Shown: positions 9,349 through 17,454, numbered from the stretch's first letter. The stretch: DNA of 64,000 bases from Lachnospiraceae bacterium (GCA_017935565.1 JAGBHK010000022.1:1-64000); one strand, 5' to 3'. Numbers and translations are program-made. The notes: generated by a model from the sequence alone, not told the origin.

Positions 9349-9377
9349 ATATTACATTTATTAGGAGAAAAAGTCAA
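9349..9377 (-). promoter_or_regulatory. Sigma-A type promoter for the HPr-like gene
   Basis: On the - strand, TTGACT (-35, 9377-9372), a 17-base spacer and TAATAT (-10, 9354-9349) lie 74 bases upstream of the ATG. Transcription would start near 9342, leaving a leader of about 65 bases that includes the SD-sequestering hairpin. Confidence 0.8.
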
Positions 9378-9417
9378 TCTAAAAAATGTTAAAAAAGTAA
9401 TAGAAAGGAAAAAAATA

Positions 9418-10737
9418 ATGAAAGTTGCTTTTCATAATCTTGGTTGTAAGGTAAATTCATATGAAACTTATGCGATGGAGCAGCAGATGAAAGAAAAAGG
9501 ATATGAGATAGTGTCTTTTGAATCAAAAGCAGATATATACATTGTAAATACTTGTACTGTAACAAATATTGCAGATAGAAAATCAAGACAAATGCTCCAC
9601 AAAGCGAAGAAAATGAATGAAAATGCAATTGTTGTGGCAGTTGGATGTTATGTTCAGGCTGCTGGGGATAAATTGAAAGAAGATATGTCTGTTGATTTGC
9701 TTATTGGTAACAATAATAAAGCTAAAATCGCAGATATTATTGATGAATATATAAATAATAAAAATGAAAATCTTATATTAAAAGATTTAAGTATGCCTTG
9801 TGATTATGAAGATATGAGTATGACAACGGTGACTGAACATACAAGGGCATTTATAAAAATTCAGGATGGATGCAATCAATTTTGTACTTATTGTATAATT
9901 CCTTACGCAAGGGGAAGAATAAGAAGTAGAAAACTGGACGACATTTTAAATGAAATATCAGCTCTTGCAAAGCAGGGATATAAGGAAATTGTTCTCACAG
10001 GAATTCATCTTAGTTCTTACGGTAAGGATTTAAAGGATGAAGATATAAGGTTGGTGGATGTAATTGAGGAAATTTCGAAGATTGAAGGTATTATGAGAAT
10101 AAGACTTGGCTCTTTGGAACCATCAATTATTACAGAAGAATTTATGGATAGAGTTTCAAAGATAGAAGCGTTTTGTCCACATTTCCATCTGTCTTTACAA
10201 AGCGGATGTGATACTGTTCTTAAGAGAATGAATAGACATTATGATACTTCTAAATATTATGATGGATGCCAGTTAATTAGAAAGTATTATCCATTGGCGG
10301 CTATTACAACAGATGTCATTGTTGGTTTTCCTCAGGAAACAGAGGGTGAAGCGAAAATTACAAAGGAATTTCTTGAAAAGGTTGCTTTTGCAGAAATGCA
10401 CATTTTCAAGTATTCAAAGCGTGAAGGTACAAAAGCTGCGGTAATGTCAGGTCAGGTGGATGAACAGATTAAGAATGTCAGAAGTGATGAATTGTTAATT
10501 CTTAATAAAAATTTAAGAAATGAATTTATTTCTAAATTTTTAGGAAAATGTACAACAGTACTGTTCGAGGAACAAGTTGAAATTGAAGGAAAGCCTTATT
10601 TCGTGGGCTTTACTAAAGAATATGTGAAGGTGGCTGTACAAAGCGAAGAAGATATTTCTAATGAAATTATAGAGGTAAAAATAAACGAATTATTAAATAA
10701 TGAAATACTACTTGCCGAAATTAAAAAAATATATTAG
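9418..10737 (+). CDS. mtaB: tRNA t6A37 methylthiotransferase MtaB
   Basis: Radical-SAM enzyme of 439 residues that converts t6A37 to ms2t6A in tRNAs reading ANN codons. ATG at 9418 (MKVAFHNLGCKVNSYET) follows AAAGGA; the open frame continues upstream but without support. The N-terminal methylthiotransferase domain has cysteines at GCKVN, NTCTVTN and VGCYVQ for one Fe-S cluster. The radical-SAM motif is CNQFCTYC and a C-terminal TRAM-like region follows. The GCKVN signature points to MtaB rather than MiaB. It is divergent from the HPr-like gene. Confidence 0.96.
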   Translation: MKVAFHNLGCKVNSYETYAMEQQMKEKGYEIVSFESKADIYIVNTCTVTNIADRKSRQMLHKAKKMNENAIVVAVGCYVQAAGDKLKEDMSVDLLIGNNNKAKIADIIDEYINNKNENLILKDLSMPCDYEDMSMTTVTEHTRAFIKIQDGCNQFCTYCIIPYARGRIRSRKLDDILNEISALAKQGYKEIVLTGIHLSSYGKDLKDEDIRLVDVIEEISKIEGIMRIRLGSLEPSIITEEFMDRVSKIEAFCPHFHLSLQSGCDTVLKRMNRHYDTSKYYDGCQLIRKYYPLAAITTDVIVGFPQETEGEAKITKEFLEKVAFAEMHIFKYSKREGTKAAVMSGQVDEQIKNVRSDELLILNKNLRNEFISKFLGKCTTVLFEEQVEIEGKPYFVGFTKEYVKVAVQSEEDISNEIIEVKINELLNNEILLAEIKKIY

Positions 10738-10782
10738 AATAAATTTGTATAATTGTTCGTGGGATAAAGGAAGGTAATAATA

Positions 10783-11043
10783 ATGGATAGCTTAAATAAC
10801 ACACAATATTTTAAAACTGTACAGGAACCAAAGCTTGAGATAGGAGAAGTTATTGAACTTGTTTATAATGCTTTGGTGGAGAAGGGATATAACCCTGTTA
10901 ATCAGATTATAGGGTATATTATGTCCGGCGATCCTACATATATTACCAGTCACAAAAATGCTAGAAAACTTATTACAAAAGTAGAAAGGGATGAGTTGAT
11001 AGAAGAAGCTCTTACTTATTATATTAATAATAAGTTTAAGTAG
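10783..11043 (+). CDS. ireB: IreB family regulatory phosphoprotein
   Basis: An 86-residue protein of the UPF0297/IreB family. In Enterococcus, IreB is a substrate of the Ser/Thr kinase IreK and affects cephalosporin resistance; the role here is unknown. The conserved block [25 protein letters not shown] is the family hallmark, and threonines in the N-terminal region are candidate phosphosites. The neighbours ruvX and the YrzB-like gene downstream are the standard Firmicutes arrangement. Confidence 0.93.
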   Translation: MDSLNNTQYFKTVQEPKLEIGEVIELVYNALVEKGYNPVNQIIGYIMSGDPTYITSHKNARKLITKVERDELIEEALTYYINNKFK

Positions 11044-11059
11044 GTGGACAGGTAGATAT

Positions 11060-11494
11060 ATGAGAATATTAGGATTAGATTATGGTTCAAAAACTGTGGG
11101 TGTAGCAGTTTCGGATCCTTTACTTGTTATGGCTACAAGTGTGGAGATAATTAGACGTGATTCGGAAAACAAATTGAGAAGGACATTGGCGCGTATTGAG
11201 AGTCTTATCGCTGAATATGAAGTGGATAGGATTGTTTTAGGTTTGCCAAAAAACATGAATAACACATTAGGTGACAGAGTTGAAAAAACAATGGAATTTA
11301 AGGCAATGTTAGAGAGAAGAACAGGCCTGCCAGTTATTATGTGGGATGAAAGACTTACTACGGTTATGGCACATAAGACTATGATGGAGTCGGGTGTTAG
11401 AAGAGAAGACCGAGATAAGTATGTGGATAGTATTGCGGCTATGTTTATATTGCAAGGATACTTAGATAGCCTTGCTAACAATAGAAAGGAATGA
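11060..11494 (+). CDS. ruvX: Holliday junction resolvase-like RuvX/YqgF
   Basis: RNase H-fold nuclease of 144 residues. The conserved start [20 protein letters not shown] carries the catalytic Asp in LDYGSKTVG. Further motifs are [10 protein letters not shown] and [14 protein letters not shown], plus the C-terminal Asp in [13 protein letters not shown]. Proposed roles in this family are Holliday junction resolution or 16S pre-rRNA processing; the second is well supported in E. coli. It is part of the ireB-ruvX-yrzB run. Confidence 0.95.
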   Translation: MRILGLDYGSKTVGVAVSDPLLVMATSVEIIRRDSENKLRRTLARIESLIAEYEVDRIVLGLPKNMNNTLGDRVEKTMEFKAMLERRTGLPVIMWDERLTTVMAHKTMMESGVRREDRDKYVDSIAAMFILQGYLDSLANNRKE

Positions 11495-11498
11495 TGAA

Positions 11499-11765
11499 AT
11501 GACAGAAAAGATTACATTCACTGTAGAAGAAACTGGTGAAGAAGTAGAGTTGTACGTAGTAGAAGAAACAAGAATTAGTGGAGTTAACTATTTGTTGGTA
11601 ACAGATTCGGCAGATGAAACAGAAGATGGTGAAGCGTACATATTGAAGGATGTATCTGATGAAGCAGATACTGATGCAATATACGAGATGGTTGAAGATG
11701 AAGAAGAATTAAATGCAGTTTCCAAAGTATTTGGTGAATTGTTAGAAGATATTACACTTGAATAG
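11499..11765 (+). CDS. DUF1292 (YrzB-like) acidic protein
   Basis: An 88-residue, strongly acidic protein. ATG at 11499 (MTEKITFTVEETGEEVEL) is used because AAAGGA lies at good distance; an in-frame earlier start would sit inside ruvX. The pattern FTVEETGEEVELYVVEET...YLLVTDS...GEAYILKDVSDE is typical of the YrzB/DUF1292 family, whose function is unknown. It sits after ruvX as in many Firmicutes. Confidence 0.9.
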   Translation: MTEKITFTVEETGEEVELYVVEETRISGVNYLLVTDSADETEDGEAYILKDVSDEADTDAIYEMVEDEEELNAVSKVFGELLEDITLE

Positions 11766-11782
11766 TGTTTAGGAGGTCAAAA

Positions 11783-13459
11783 TTGAAAAAAGAAGTAATT
11801 AATGAAGAAAAAGTGAAAATTATACCATTAGGTGGTCTTGAACAGATTGGTATGAATATTACAGTGTTTGAGTATGGCGATAGCATTATCGTTGTAGACT
11901 GTGGTTTATCTTTCCCGGATGATGAAATGCTTGGTATCGACCTTGTAATACCTGATATTACTTATCTTAGAGAAAATGCGGATAAGGTAAAAGGTTTTGT
12001 TATTACTCATGGTCATGAAGACCATATTGGCGCATTACCATATGTATTAAAAGAGATTAATGCACCATTATATGGTACAAAACTTACTCTTGGTATTATC
12101 GAGAATAAGCTTAAAGAGCACGGAATTGAAAAACTTGTTAAGAAGAAAATTGTAAAACATGGTCAGACTATTTCATTAGGTGATTTTAAGGTTGAATTTA
12201 TCAAGTTTAACCATAGTATTGCAGATGCTGCAGGTTTAGCGATTTTCTCACCAGCAGGTATTATTGTTCATACTGGTGACTTTAAGATTGACTATACTCC
12301 AGTATTTGGTGACCCAACTGACCTTACAAGATTAGGTGAGTTAGGTAAAAAAGGCGTATTAGCCCTTATGTCAGATAGTACAAATGTTATGAGACCTGGA
12401 TTTACAAACTCTGAAAGAACGGTTGGTAAAACTATTGACCATGTATTCTCAGAGCATGCAAATTCAAGAATTATAATTGCTACATTCGCATCAAATGTGG
12501 ATAGAGTTCAGCAGATTATTAACTCAGCACAAAAGTATGGCCGTAAAGTTATTATTGAAGGTCGAAGCATGGTTAATGTTATCAATACTGCTATAGAACT
12601 TGAATATTTACATGTGGCAGAAAATACAATTATTGATATTGAAGAAATGAAGAATTACACAGACAGCCAGCTCGTACTTATTACAACAGGTAGTCAGGGT
12701 GAATCTATGGCTGCATTGTCAAGAATGGCTGCATCTCTTCATAAAAAGGTTACAATTAAGCCTGGTGATACAATTATCTTTAGTTCATCACCAATTCCTG
12801 GTAATGAGAAGGCTGTATCTAAGGTTATGAATGAATTATCAATGCTTGGAGCAAATATTGTATTCCAGGATACTCACGTTTCAGGTCATGCATGTCAGGA
12901 AGAATTAAAACTTATTTATTCTCTTGTTAAACCTAAATATGCAATCCCTGTTCATGGTGAGTTTAGACATAGAACTGCGAATGCTGACCTTGCTATGGCT
13001 ATGGGTATTGAAAAGGAAAATATTTTTGTTATTTCATCAGGTGATGTTCTTCAAATTGGCGAGAAAGAAGCTTATGTTGAAGAAGAAAAAGTACCAGCAG
13101 GCGGTATACTTGTAGATGGTCTTGGTGTAGGTGATGTTGGAAATATTGTATTAAGGGATAGACAAAACCTTGCAGAAAATGGTATTATAATTATCGTTAT
13201 GACTTTTGAAAAGTATAGTAATCAGTTACTTTCTGGTCCTGACATTGTTTCGAGAGGTTTCGTATATGTTAGAGAAGCGGAAGATTTACTTGAAGAGTCT
13301 AGAAAGATTGTTACTGATGCAGTTTTAGACTGTATTGATAAGAACATTACTGACTGGGGTAAGATTAAGATGATTGTTAAGGAATCATTGAGTGATTACT
13401 TATGGAAAACAATCAAGAGACATCCTATGATATTACCAATCATCATGGAAGTTGAGTAA
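11783..13459 (+). CDS. rnj: Ribonuclease J
   Basis: Metallo-beta-lactamase/beta-CASP nuclease of 558 residues with 5'-3' exoribonuclease and endonuclease activity in mRNA decay and rRNA maturation. The start is TTG at 11783, with AGGAGG (11771-11776) six bases upstream; a GTG at 11765 would place the SD inside the gene. The metal-binding motif is VITHGHEDHIGALP, with further ligands in HTGDFKIDYTP and PVHGEFRH. The beta-CASP domain and C-terminal domain follow. The number of RNase J paralogs cannot be judged here, so J1 versus J2 is not assigned. Confidence 0.96.
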   Translation: MKKEVINEEKVKIIPLGGLEQIGMNITVFEYGDSIIVVDCGLSFPDDEMLGIDLVIPDITYLRENADKVKGFVITHGHEDHIGALPYVLKEINAPLYGTKLTLGIIENKLKEHGIEKLVKKKIVKHGQTISLGDFKVEFIKFNHSIADAAGLAIFSPAGIIVHTGDFKIDYTPVFGDPTDLTRLGELGKKGVLALMSDSTNVMRPGFTNSERTVGKTIDHVFSEHANSRIIIATFASNVDRVQQIINSAQKYGRKVIIEGRSMVNVINTAIELEYLHVAENTIIDIEEMKNYTDSQLVLITTGSQGESMAALSRMAASLHKKVTIKPGDTIIFSSSPIPGNEKAVSKVMNELSMLGANIVFQDTHVSGHACQEELKLIYSLVKPKYAIPVHGEFRHRTANADLAMAMGIEKENIFVISSGDVLQIGEKEAYVEEEKVPAGGILVDGLGVGDVGNIVLRDRQNLAENGIIIIVMTFEKYSNQLLSGPDIVSRGFVYVREAEDLLEESRKIVTDAVLDCIDKNITDWGKIKMIVKESLSDYLWKTIKRHPMILPIIMEVE

Positions 13460-13491
13460 TTCGATTTTGGCGATTAGAAAGGCATAACAAT

Positions 13492-13833
13492 ATGACAGAT
13501 AATTTGGCATCAAAAGTAAAAGAATTAAAACAAATGATACTTGACAGTGAAGAATATAGAAATTTCGATTTGTATAGAAGATTGTTGAAGGAAGTGCCTG
13601 AACTATTTGATCAGGTGAATCAATTTAGACACGACAATTTTATGCTTCAAATATCAGGTGAAATTCAAAATAAAGAAAAAGCAGAAGAAATAGTTGAAAA
13701 AAACAAAGATTTGTTTAATAATAGTCTTGTTACGCCTTTTCTTAATGCTGAATTGGTGTTATGTAAAATGCTTCAGGATATTAATGAAATGTTAGTCGAT
13801 GAGATTGATATGGATGTTGATTTCCTAAAGTAA
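13492..13833 (+). CDS. YlbF family regulator
   Basis: A 113-residue all-helical protein of the YlbF/YmcA family (pattern LKQMILDSEEYRNFDLYRRLLKE). In Bacillus, YlbF and YmcA form a Fe-S complex with YaaT that helps RNase Y mature mRNAs. The characteristic C-terminal cysteines of that complex are not evident: one Cys is seen in LVLCKMLQD. Location just after RNase J suggests a link to RNA decay, by inference only. Confidence 0.85.
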   Translation: MTDNLASKVKELKQMILDSEEYRNFDLYRRLLKEVPELFDQVNQFRHDNFMLQISGEIQNKEKAEEIVEKNKDLFNNSLVTPFLNAELVLCKMLQDINEMLVDEIDMDVDFLK

Positions 13834-13854
13834 TCGAAAGGTTTGGTAAGTATT

Positions 13855-14247
13855 ATGAAATTAAGGAAAATATCTACTTGGATATTTGGGTTTTCTGTTA
13901 GTTTAGTAGTAATTGTTATACTCATTGCTGTTTTATATATGACTTGTACTAAGGCGTTTGCATTTGGTGAGGCTATTTTTTCAGAAGAAGGTGTAGCAAG
14001 AACTGGTCAGGGAGAAGATGTTTTTATCAATATTCCCGTAGGCGCAACTAAAAAAGAAGTAGCTAATATTCTATTTGAAGAAGGCCTAATAGAAGATGAG
14101 AATATTTTTGTTATTCAGATGTTTATATACGAAGGCAAGATAAATAGCGGTGTTTACAAGTTTAACACTGAGAATCCACCTGAAGTTATTATCGAGAAGA
14201 TAACGGAAGCTATTACTGTTGATAAAGATGGTGTAGGAGAAAACTAA
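13855..14247 (+). CDS. Membrane-anchored YceG/MltG-type N-terminal domain protein
   Basis: A 130-residue protein starting at ATG 13855 (MKLRKISTWIFG) behind GAAAGG. One transmembrane helix (about 8-32) is followed by an extracellular domain, FINIPVGATKKEVANILFEEGLIEDENIF...SGVYKFNTENPPEVIIEKI. This resembles the small LysM-like substrate-binding part at the start of MltG (YceG) lytic transglycosylases. The catalytic transglycosylase domain is absent, so it is not an enzyme on its own. It abuts trmR with no gap. A second protein in the window (56910-57515) has a similar domain. Confidence 0.72.
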   Translation: MKLRKISTWIFGFSVSLVVIVILIAVLYMTCTKAFAFGEAIFSEEGVARTGQGEDVFINIPVGATKKEVANILFEEGLIEDENIFVIQMFIYEGKINSGVYKFNTENPPEVIIEKITEAITVDKDGVGEN

Positions 14248-14895
14248 ATGATAGTTAATGAAAGAATAGTGTCATATATTCATTCATTAGAAAAAAGTAA
14301 CAGTGTGGTTTTGAATGAAATTGAAAAAGAAGCCATTGCTACATATGTGCCGATTATCCGAAAGGAGATGGAGAGCTTTCTTAGGGTTATGCTTACTATT
14401 AAGCAACCTAAAAGAATATTGGAGCTTGGAACTGCTATCGGGTACTCGGCAATTCTTATGAGTGAATATATGCCAAAAGAATGTGTTATTGATACAATTG
14501 AAAATTACGAGAAGAGAATTCCTATTGCAAAGGCAAATTTTGAAAGAGCTGGCGTTTCTAATAGAATTAACCTGTACGAAGGGGACGCAATGGAGATTAT
14601 GCCGACACTTAAGCACAAGTATGATTTTGTGTTTATGGATGCGGCAAAGGCTCAATATATTTATTTCTTGCCATTGCTTAAGGATTTGATGGAGGATGGA
14701 GCCATTCTTATTACAGATAATGTATTGCAGGATGGCGATATAATAGAGTCGAGATTTGGCGTTACTAGAAGAAATAGAACTATTCATTCGAGAATGCGCG
14801 AATATATGTATGAAATAAAGAATTCTAAAGATTTTGAAACAACCATTGTACCTATTGGTGATGGTATAACTCTTAGTGTTAAGAAAGGTGAATAA
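14248..14895 (+). CDS. trmR: O-methyltransferase, likely tRNA 5-hydroxyuridine methyltransferase TrmR
   Basis: A 215-residue SAM-dependent methyltransferase of the caffeoyl-CoA OMT-like family. Motif I is ILELGTAIGYSAILM, with YDFVFMDAAKAQY and ILITDNVLQDG as metal and substrate blocks. In Bacillus subtilis the homolog YrrM (TrmR) methylates ho5U34 of tRNA to mo5U, and sits next to U32-family hydroxylases. The same pairing here (trhP one base further) supports this role strongly. ATG at 14248 follows the previous stop without a gap. Confidence 0.9.
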   Translation: MIVNERIVSYIHSLEKSNSVVLNEIEKEAIATYVPIIRKEMESFLRVMLTIKQPKRILELGTAIGYSAILMSEYMPKECVIDTIENYEKRIPIAKANFERAGVSNRINLYEGDAMEIMPTLKHKYDFVFMDAAKAQYIYFLPLLKDLMEDGAILITDNVLQDGDIIESRFGVTRRNRTIHSRMREYMYEIKNSKDFETTIVPIGDGITLSVKKGE

Positions 14896-14896
14896 A

Positions 14897-16123
14897 ATGT
14901 ATAGTAGACCAGAACTTTTGATACCTGCAAGTTGTCTTGAAGTATTAAAGACTGCAGTAGTATTCGGTGCTGATGCAGTATATATTGGCGGAGAAGCATT
15001 TGGACTTCGCGCTAAAGCTAAAAATTTTTCTAAAGAGGATATGGTTAAGGGTATTGCATTTGCTCATGAACATGGCGTAAAAGTCTTTGTTACAGCTAAT
15101 ATTTTAGCTCATAATAGGGATTTGGAAGGCGTTAAAGAGTATTTCAAGGAATTGAAAGAAATGAAACCAGACGCAGTTATTATAGCTGACCCTGCAGTTT
15201 TTACCATTGCAAAAGAAGTAATGCCTGAAATGGAACTTCACATTAGCACACAGGCTAATAATACAAATTATGGAACTTTTAATTTCTGGCATAGTCTTGG
15301 AGCTAAACGAGTAGTTACGGCGAGAGAATTATCCCTTGAGGAAATCAAAGAAATTAGAAATAATATTAGTGACGATTTGGAAATTGAAACATTTATACAC
15401 GGTGCGATGTGTATTTCTTATTCGGGAAGATGTTTGCTTAGCAGTTTTATGGCAGGCAGAGACGCTAATCAAGGTGCGTGCACTCATCCTTGTAGATGGA
15501 AATATGCGGTAGTTGAGGAATCAAGACCTGGTGAATATATGCCTATTTATGAAAATGAGAGAGGCACATATATTTTCAATTCTAAGGATTTGTGTATGAT
15601 TGAACATATTCCTGAACTTATGGAGTCTGGAATTGACAGTTTTAAAATCGAAGGTAGAATGAAGACTGCGTTATATGTTGCGACTGTTGCAAGAACATAC
15701 AGAATGGCGATTGATGATTATAAGAAGGATGTAGAATATTACAGAAGCAGAATACCATTTTATAAATCTGAAATTGCAAAATGTACTTACAGACAGTATA
15801 CAACAGGATTTTTCTTTGGAAAGCCTGATGAAAATACTCAGATTTATGATAGTAACACATACATTAAAGAGTACACATACCTTGGTATGATTGGTGAAAA
15901 AAATGCTGAGGGTTTGTATCGTATTGAGCAAAAAAATAAATTTTCAGTAGGTGAAGAAATCGAAGTTATGAAGCCTAATGGTGAGAATATTTCTGTAACA
16001 GTAAAAAGAATTACTGATGAAGAGGGCAAGGAAATGGAATCATGTCCGCATCCAAAACAGATAATATACATTGATTTAGGCATAGAACTTGATGAATATG
16101 ATATATTAAGAAGAAGTGAATAA
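14897..16123 (+). CDS. trhP: U32 family protein, tRNA U34 hydroxylation (TrhP)
   Basis: A 408-residue peptidase-U32-family protein that with prephenate makes ho5U34 in tRNA. ATG at 14897 (MYSRPELLIPASCLE) follows AAAGGTG and lies one base after the trmR stop. The family signature is FIHGAMCISYSGRCLLSSF, with further cysteines in GACTHPCRW, probably holding an iron-sulfur cluster. A C-terminal beta-barrel-like extension is present. Bacillus has two U32 genes (yrrN and yrrO); here only the longer YrrO-like form is present. A terminator follows. Confidence 0.92.
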   Translation: MYSRPELLIPASCLEVLKTAVVFGADAVYIGGEAFGLRAKAKNFSKEDMVKGIAFAHEHGVKVFVTANILAHNRDLEGVKEYFKELKEMKPDAVIIADPAVFTIAKEVMPEMELHISTQANNTNYGTFNFWHSLGAKRVVTARELSLEEIKEIRNNISDDLEIETFIHGAMCISYSGRCLLSSFMAGRDANQGACTHPCRWKYAVVEESRPGEYMPIYENERGTYIFNSKDLCMIEHIPELMESGIDSFKIEGRMKTALYVATVARTYRMAIDDYKKDVEYYRSRIPFYKSEIAKCTYRQYTTGFFFGKPDENTQIYDSNTYIKEYTYLGMIGEKNAEGLYRIEQKNKFSVGEEIEVMKPNGENISVTVKRITDEEGKEMESCPHPKQIIYIDLGIELDEYDILRRSE

Positions 16124-16134
16124 ATTTTTCTTGG

Positions 16135-16196
16135 AAATGCACTTAAAGGCTTTTTATTACATAAAATGTAATAAAAGGTCTAAGGTGCATTTTTTT
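16135..16196 (+). terminator. Long hairpin terminator after trhP, overlapping the next start
   Basis: A long imperfect stem runs from AAATGCAC (16135) to ATTACAT (16162), with AAA loop, and returns from ATGTAAT (16166) to GTGCATTT, followed by a T-run (16190-16196). The 3' arm contains AAGGTG (16182-16187), the only SD candidate for the downstream sigma factor gene. Confidence 0.85.
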
Positions 16197-16842
16197 GGAA
16201 ACATTTAAAGAACCATTAACTAAAGAAGAGGAAGAATACTGGGTTGAGAAGGCATCTGTTGGTTCAAAAGAAGCCAAGGATGTGCTTGTAGAACGCAATT
16301 TAAGGTTAGTTGCCCACATTGTGAAAAAATACAATCAGAATGACAGGGATATGGAGGATTTATTGTCAGTTGGGACAATAGGTTTAATTAAGGCTATTAA
16401 TACATTTAAAAATTCAAAGGGAAATAGGTTGGTGACATACGCTAGTAAATGCATTGATAATGAAATATTGATGTATTTAAGGTATGAAAAGAAGAAACAG
16501 AGGGAAACCAGCCTTTATGAGCCTATAGGAACGGATAAAGAAGGAAACGCTATAAGTTTGTTAGATGTAATTGAGAGCGAACAGGTCGACGTTGTTGAAA
16601 TGTGTGACTTAGATTGTAAGACTAAAAAATTGTATGAAATATTCGACAAAGTTCTAACTAAACGTGAGCAGGAAATTATATCAAAAAGATATGGTTTATT
16701 TGGGTATAAAGAGAGTACACAAAGGGAACTAGCGGCAAGTATGGATATTTCTAGAAGTTATGTGAGTCGAATTGAGAAGAAAGCTTTGGAAAAATTGAGA
16801 AAAACTTTTGAAAATGATGTGGCAAAAATCATTAAGATGTAG
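16195..16842 (+). CDS. sigK: RNA polymerase sporulation sigma factor, SigK-like
   Basis: A 215-residue sigma-70 family factor without region 1. Region 2 contains RNLRLVAHIVKKY, DLLSVGTIGLIKAI and YASKCIDNEILMYLR; region 4 has the helix-turn-helix STQRELAASMDISRSYVSRIEKKALEKL. YEPIGTDKEGNAISLLDV closely matches mother-cell SigK. The first codon is TTG at 16195 with AAGGTG upstream; no in-frame start exists further up before a stop at 16162. The protein starts at the mature SigK position and lacks the hydrophobic pro-sequence of Bacillus pro-SigK. No intervening element is seen. Its start overlaps the trhP terminator, so either read-through or an unseen promoter drives it. Confidence 0.85.
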   Translation: METFKEPLTKEEEEYWVEKASVGSKEAKDVLVERNLRLVAHIVKKYNQNDRDMEDLLSVGTIGLIKAINTFKNSKGNRLVTYASKCIDNEILMYLRYEKKKQRETSLYEPIGTDKEGNAISLLDVIESEQVDVVEMCDLDCKTKKLYEIFDKVLTKREQEIISKRYGLFGYKESTQRELAASMDISRSYVSRIEKKALEKLRKTFENDVAKIIKM

Positions 16843-16902
16843 TAAAATTGTTATGATAGCCAGATTGTTTTCATACAATCATACAGAGAGGACAGTGTAA
16901 CT

Positions 16903-17454
16903 ATGAGTAATCAGGTTAATTTTGTTTATGATATTGAAGATGATCCATTGGATGAGCTTAAACACTGGCTTTTTTTGGAGAATGTACGAATTAAGCAGGA
17001 AAAGCAATCTTTAATAGAAGAAAAAGAAAAGCTAGAAAAAGAAAAGAAAGAATTTGAAAAACAAAAGATAAGTCTTTCCGGTTCGGTTAATATTCAGGAA
17101 AAACAATTGATTAGAAAGAAAGAATTGTTTGATAAACAGTGGAAGATTGTTGAAAAGGAATTGCGTAGAATCGCCATTGATAAAGATAATCTTGAAAAAG
17201 AAAAAAGAGCTTTTGAACAGGAAAAAGAACGATTTAGGCAGTCTGCTAAACAAGCAACGATTCAAGGTAAGACTAATATTCAAAACACCAGTATATTTTT
17301 TGCGGGTGTTAACTCTTTTGCGGCTTTAAAGAGGCGTTATAGAGATTTGATTAAGATTTTTCATCCTGACAATGAGAATGGAGACCAAAATATTTTATTG
17401 GCTATTAATAAAGAATTCGAAACATTAAAAAACAAATATAATGTTTATAGATAG
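16903..17454 (+). CDS. Coiled-coil protein with C-terminal J-domain
   Basis: A 183-residue protein. Residues about 25-120 form a long, highly charged Lys/Glu/Gln coiled coil. The C-terminal part (about 135-183) reads SFAALKRRYRDLIKIFHPDNENGD...INKEFETLKNKY, which has helix II, the HPD tripeptide and helix III of a J-domain. This order is the reverse of classical DnaJ. It may tether DnaK to a coiled-coil partner; this is inference. ATG at 16903 follows GAGAGGAC. The gene lies between sigK and asnA. Confidence 0.8.
   Translation: MSNQVNFVYDIEDDPLDELKHWLFLENVRIKQEKQSLIEEKEKLEKEKKEFEKQKISLSGSVNIQEKQLIRKKELFDKQWKIVEKELRRIAIDKDNLEKEKRAFEQEKERFRQSAKQATIQGKTNIQNTSIFFAGVNSFAALKRRYRDLIKIFHPDNENGDQNILLAINKEFETLKNKYNVYR

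Noticed and set aside
10738..10782. Promoter before ireB based on TTTGTATAAT
   Set aside because: The -10 is good but no -35 is found at any normal spacing, so it was not listed.
16195..16842. Vegetative or general stress sigma factor
   Set aside because: Region 2-4 sequences and the YEPIGTDKEGN block match the SigK sporulation class better than SigA, SigB or SigH.
16843..16902. Hairpin GATTGT/ACAATC before the coiled-coil gene as terminator of sigK
   Set aside because: The stem is only 6 bp and no T-run follows.
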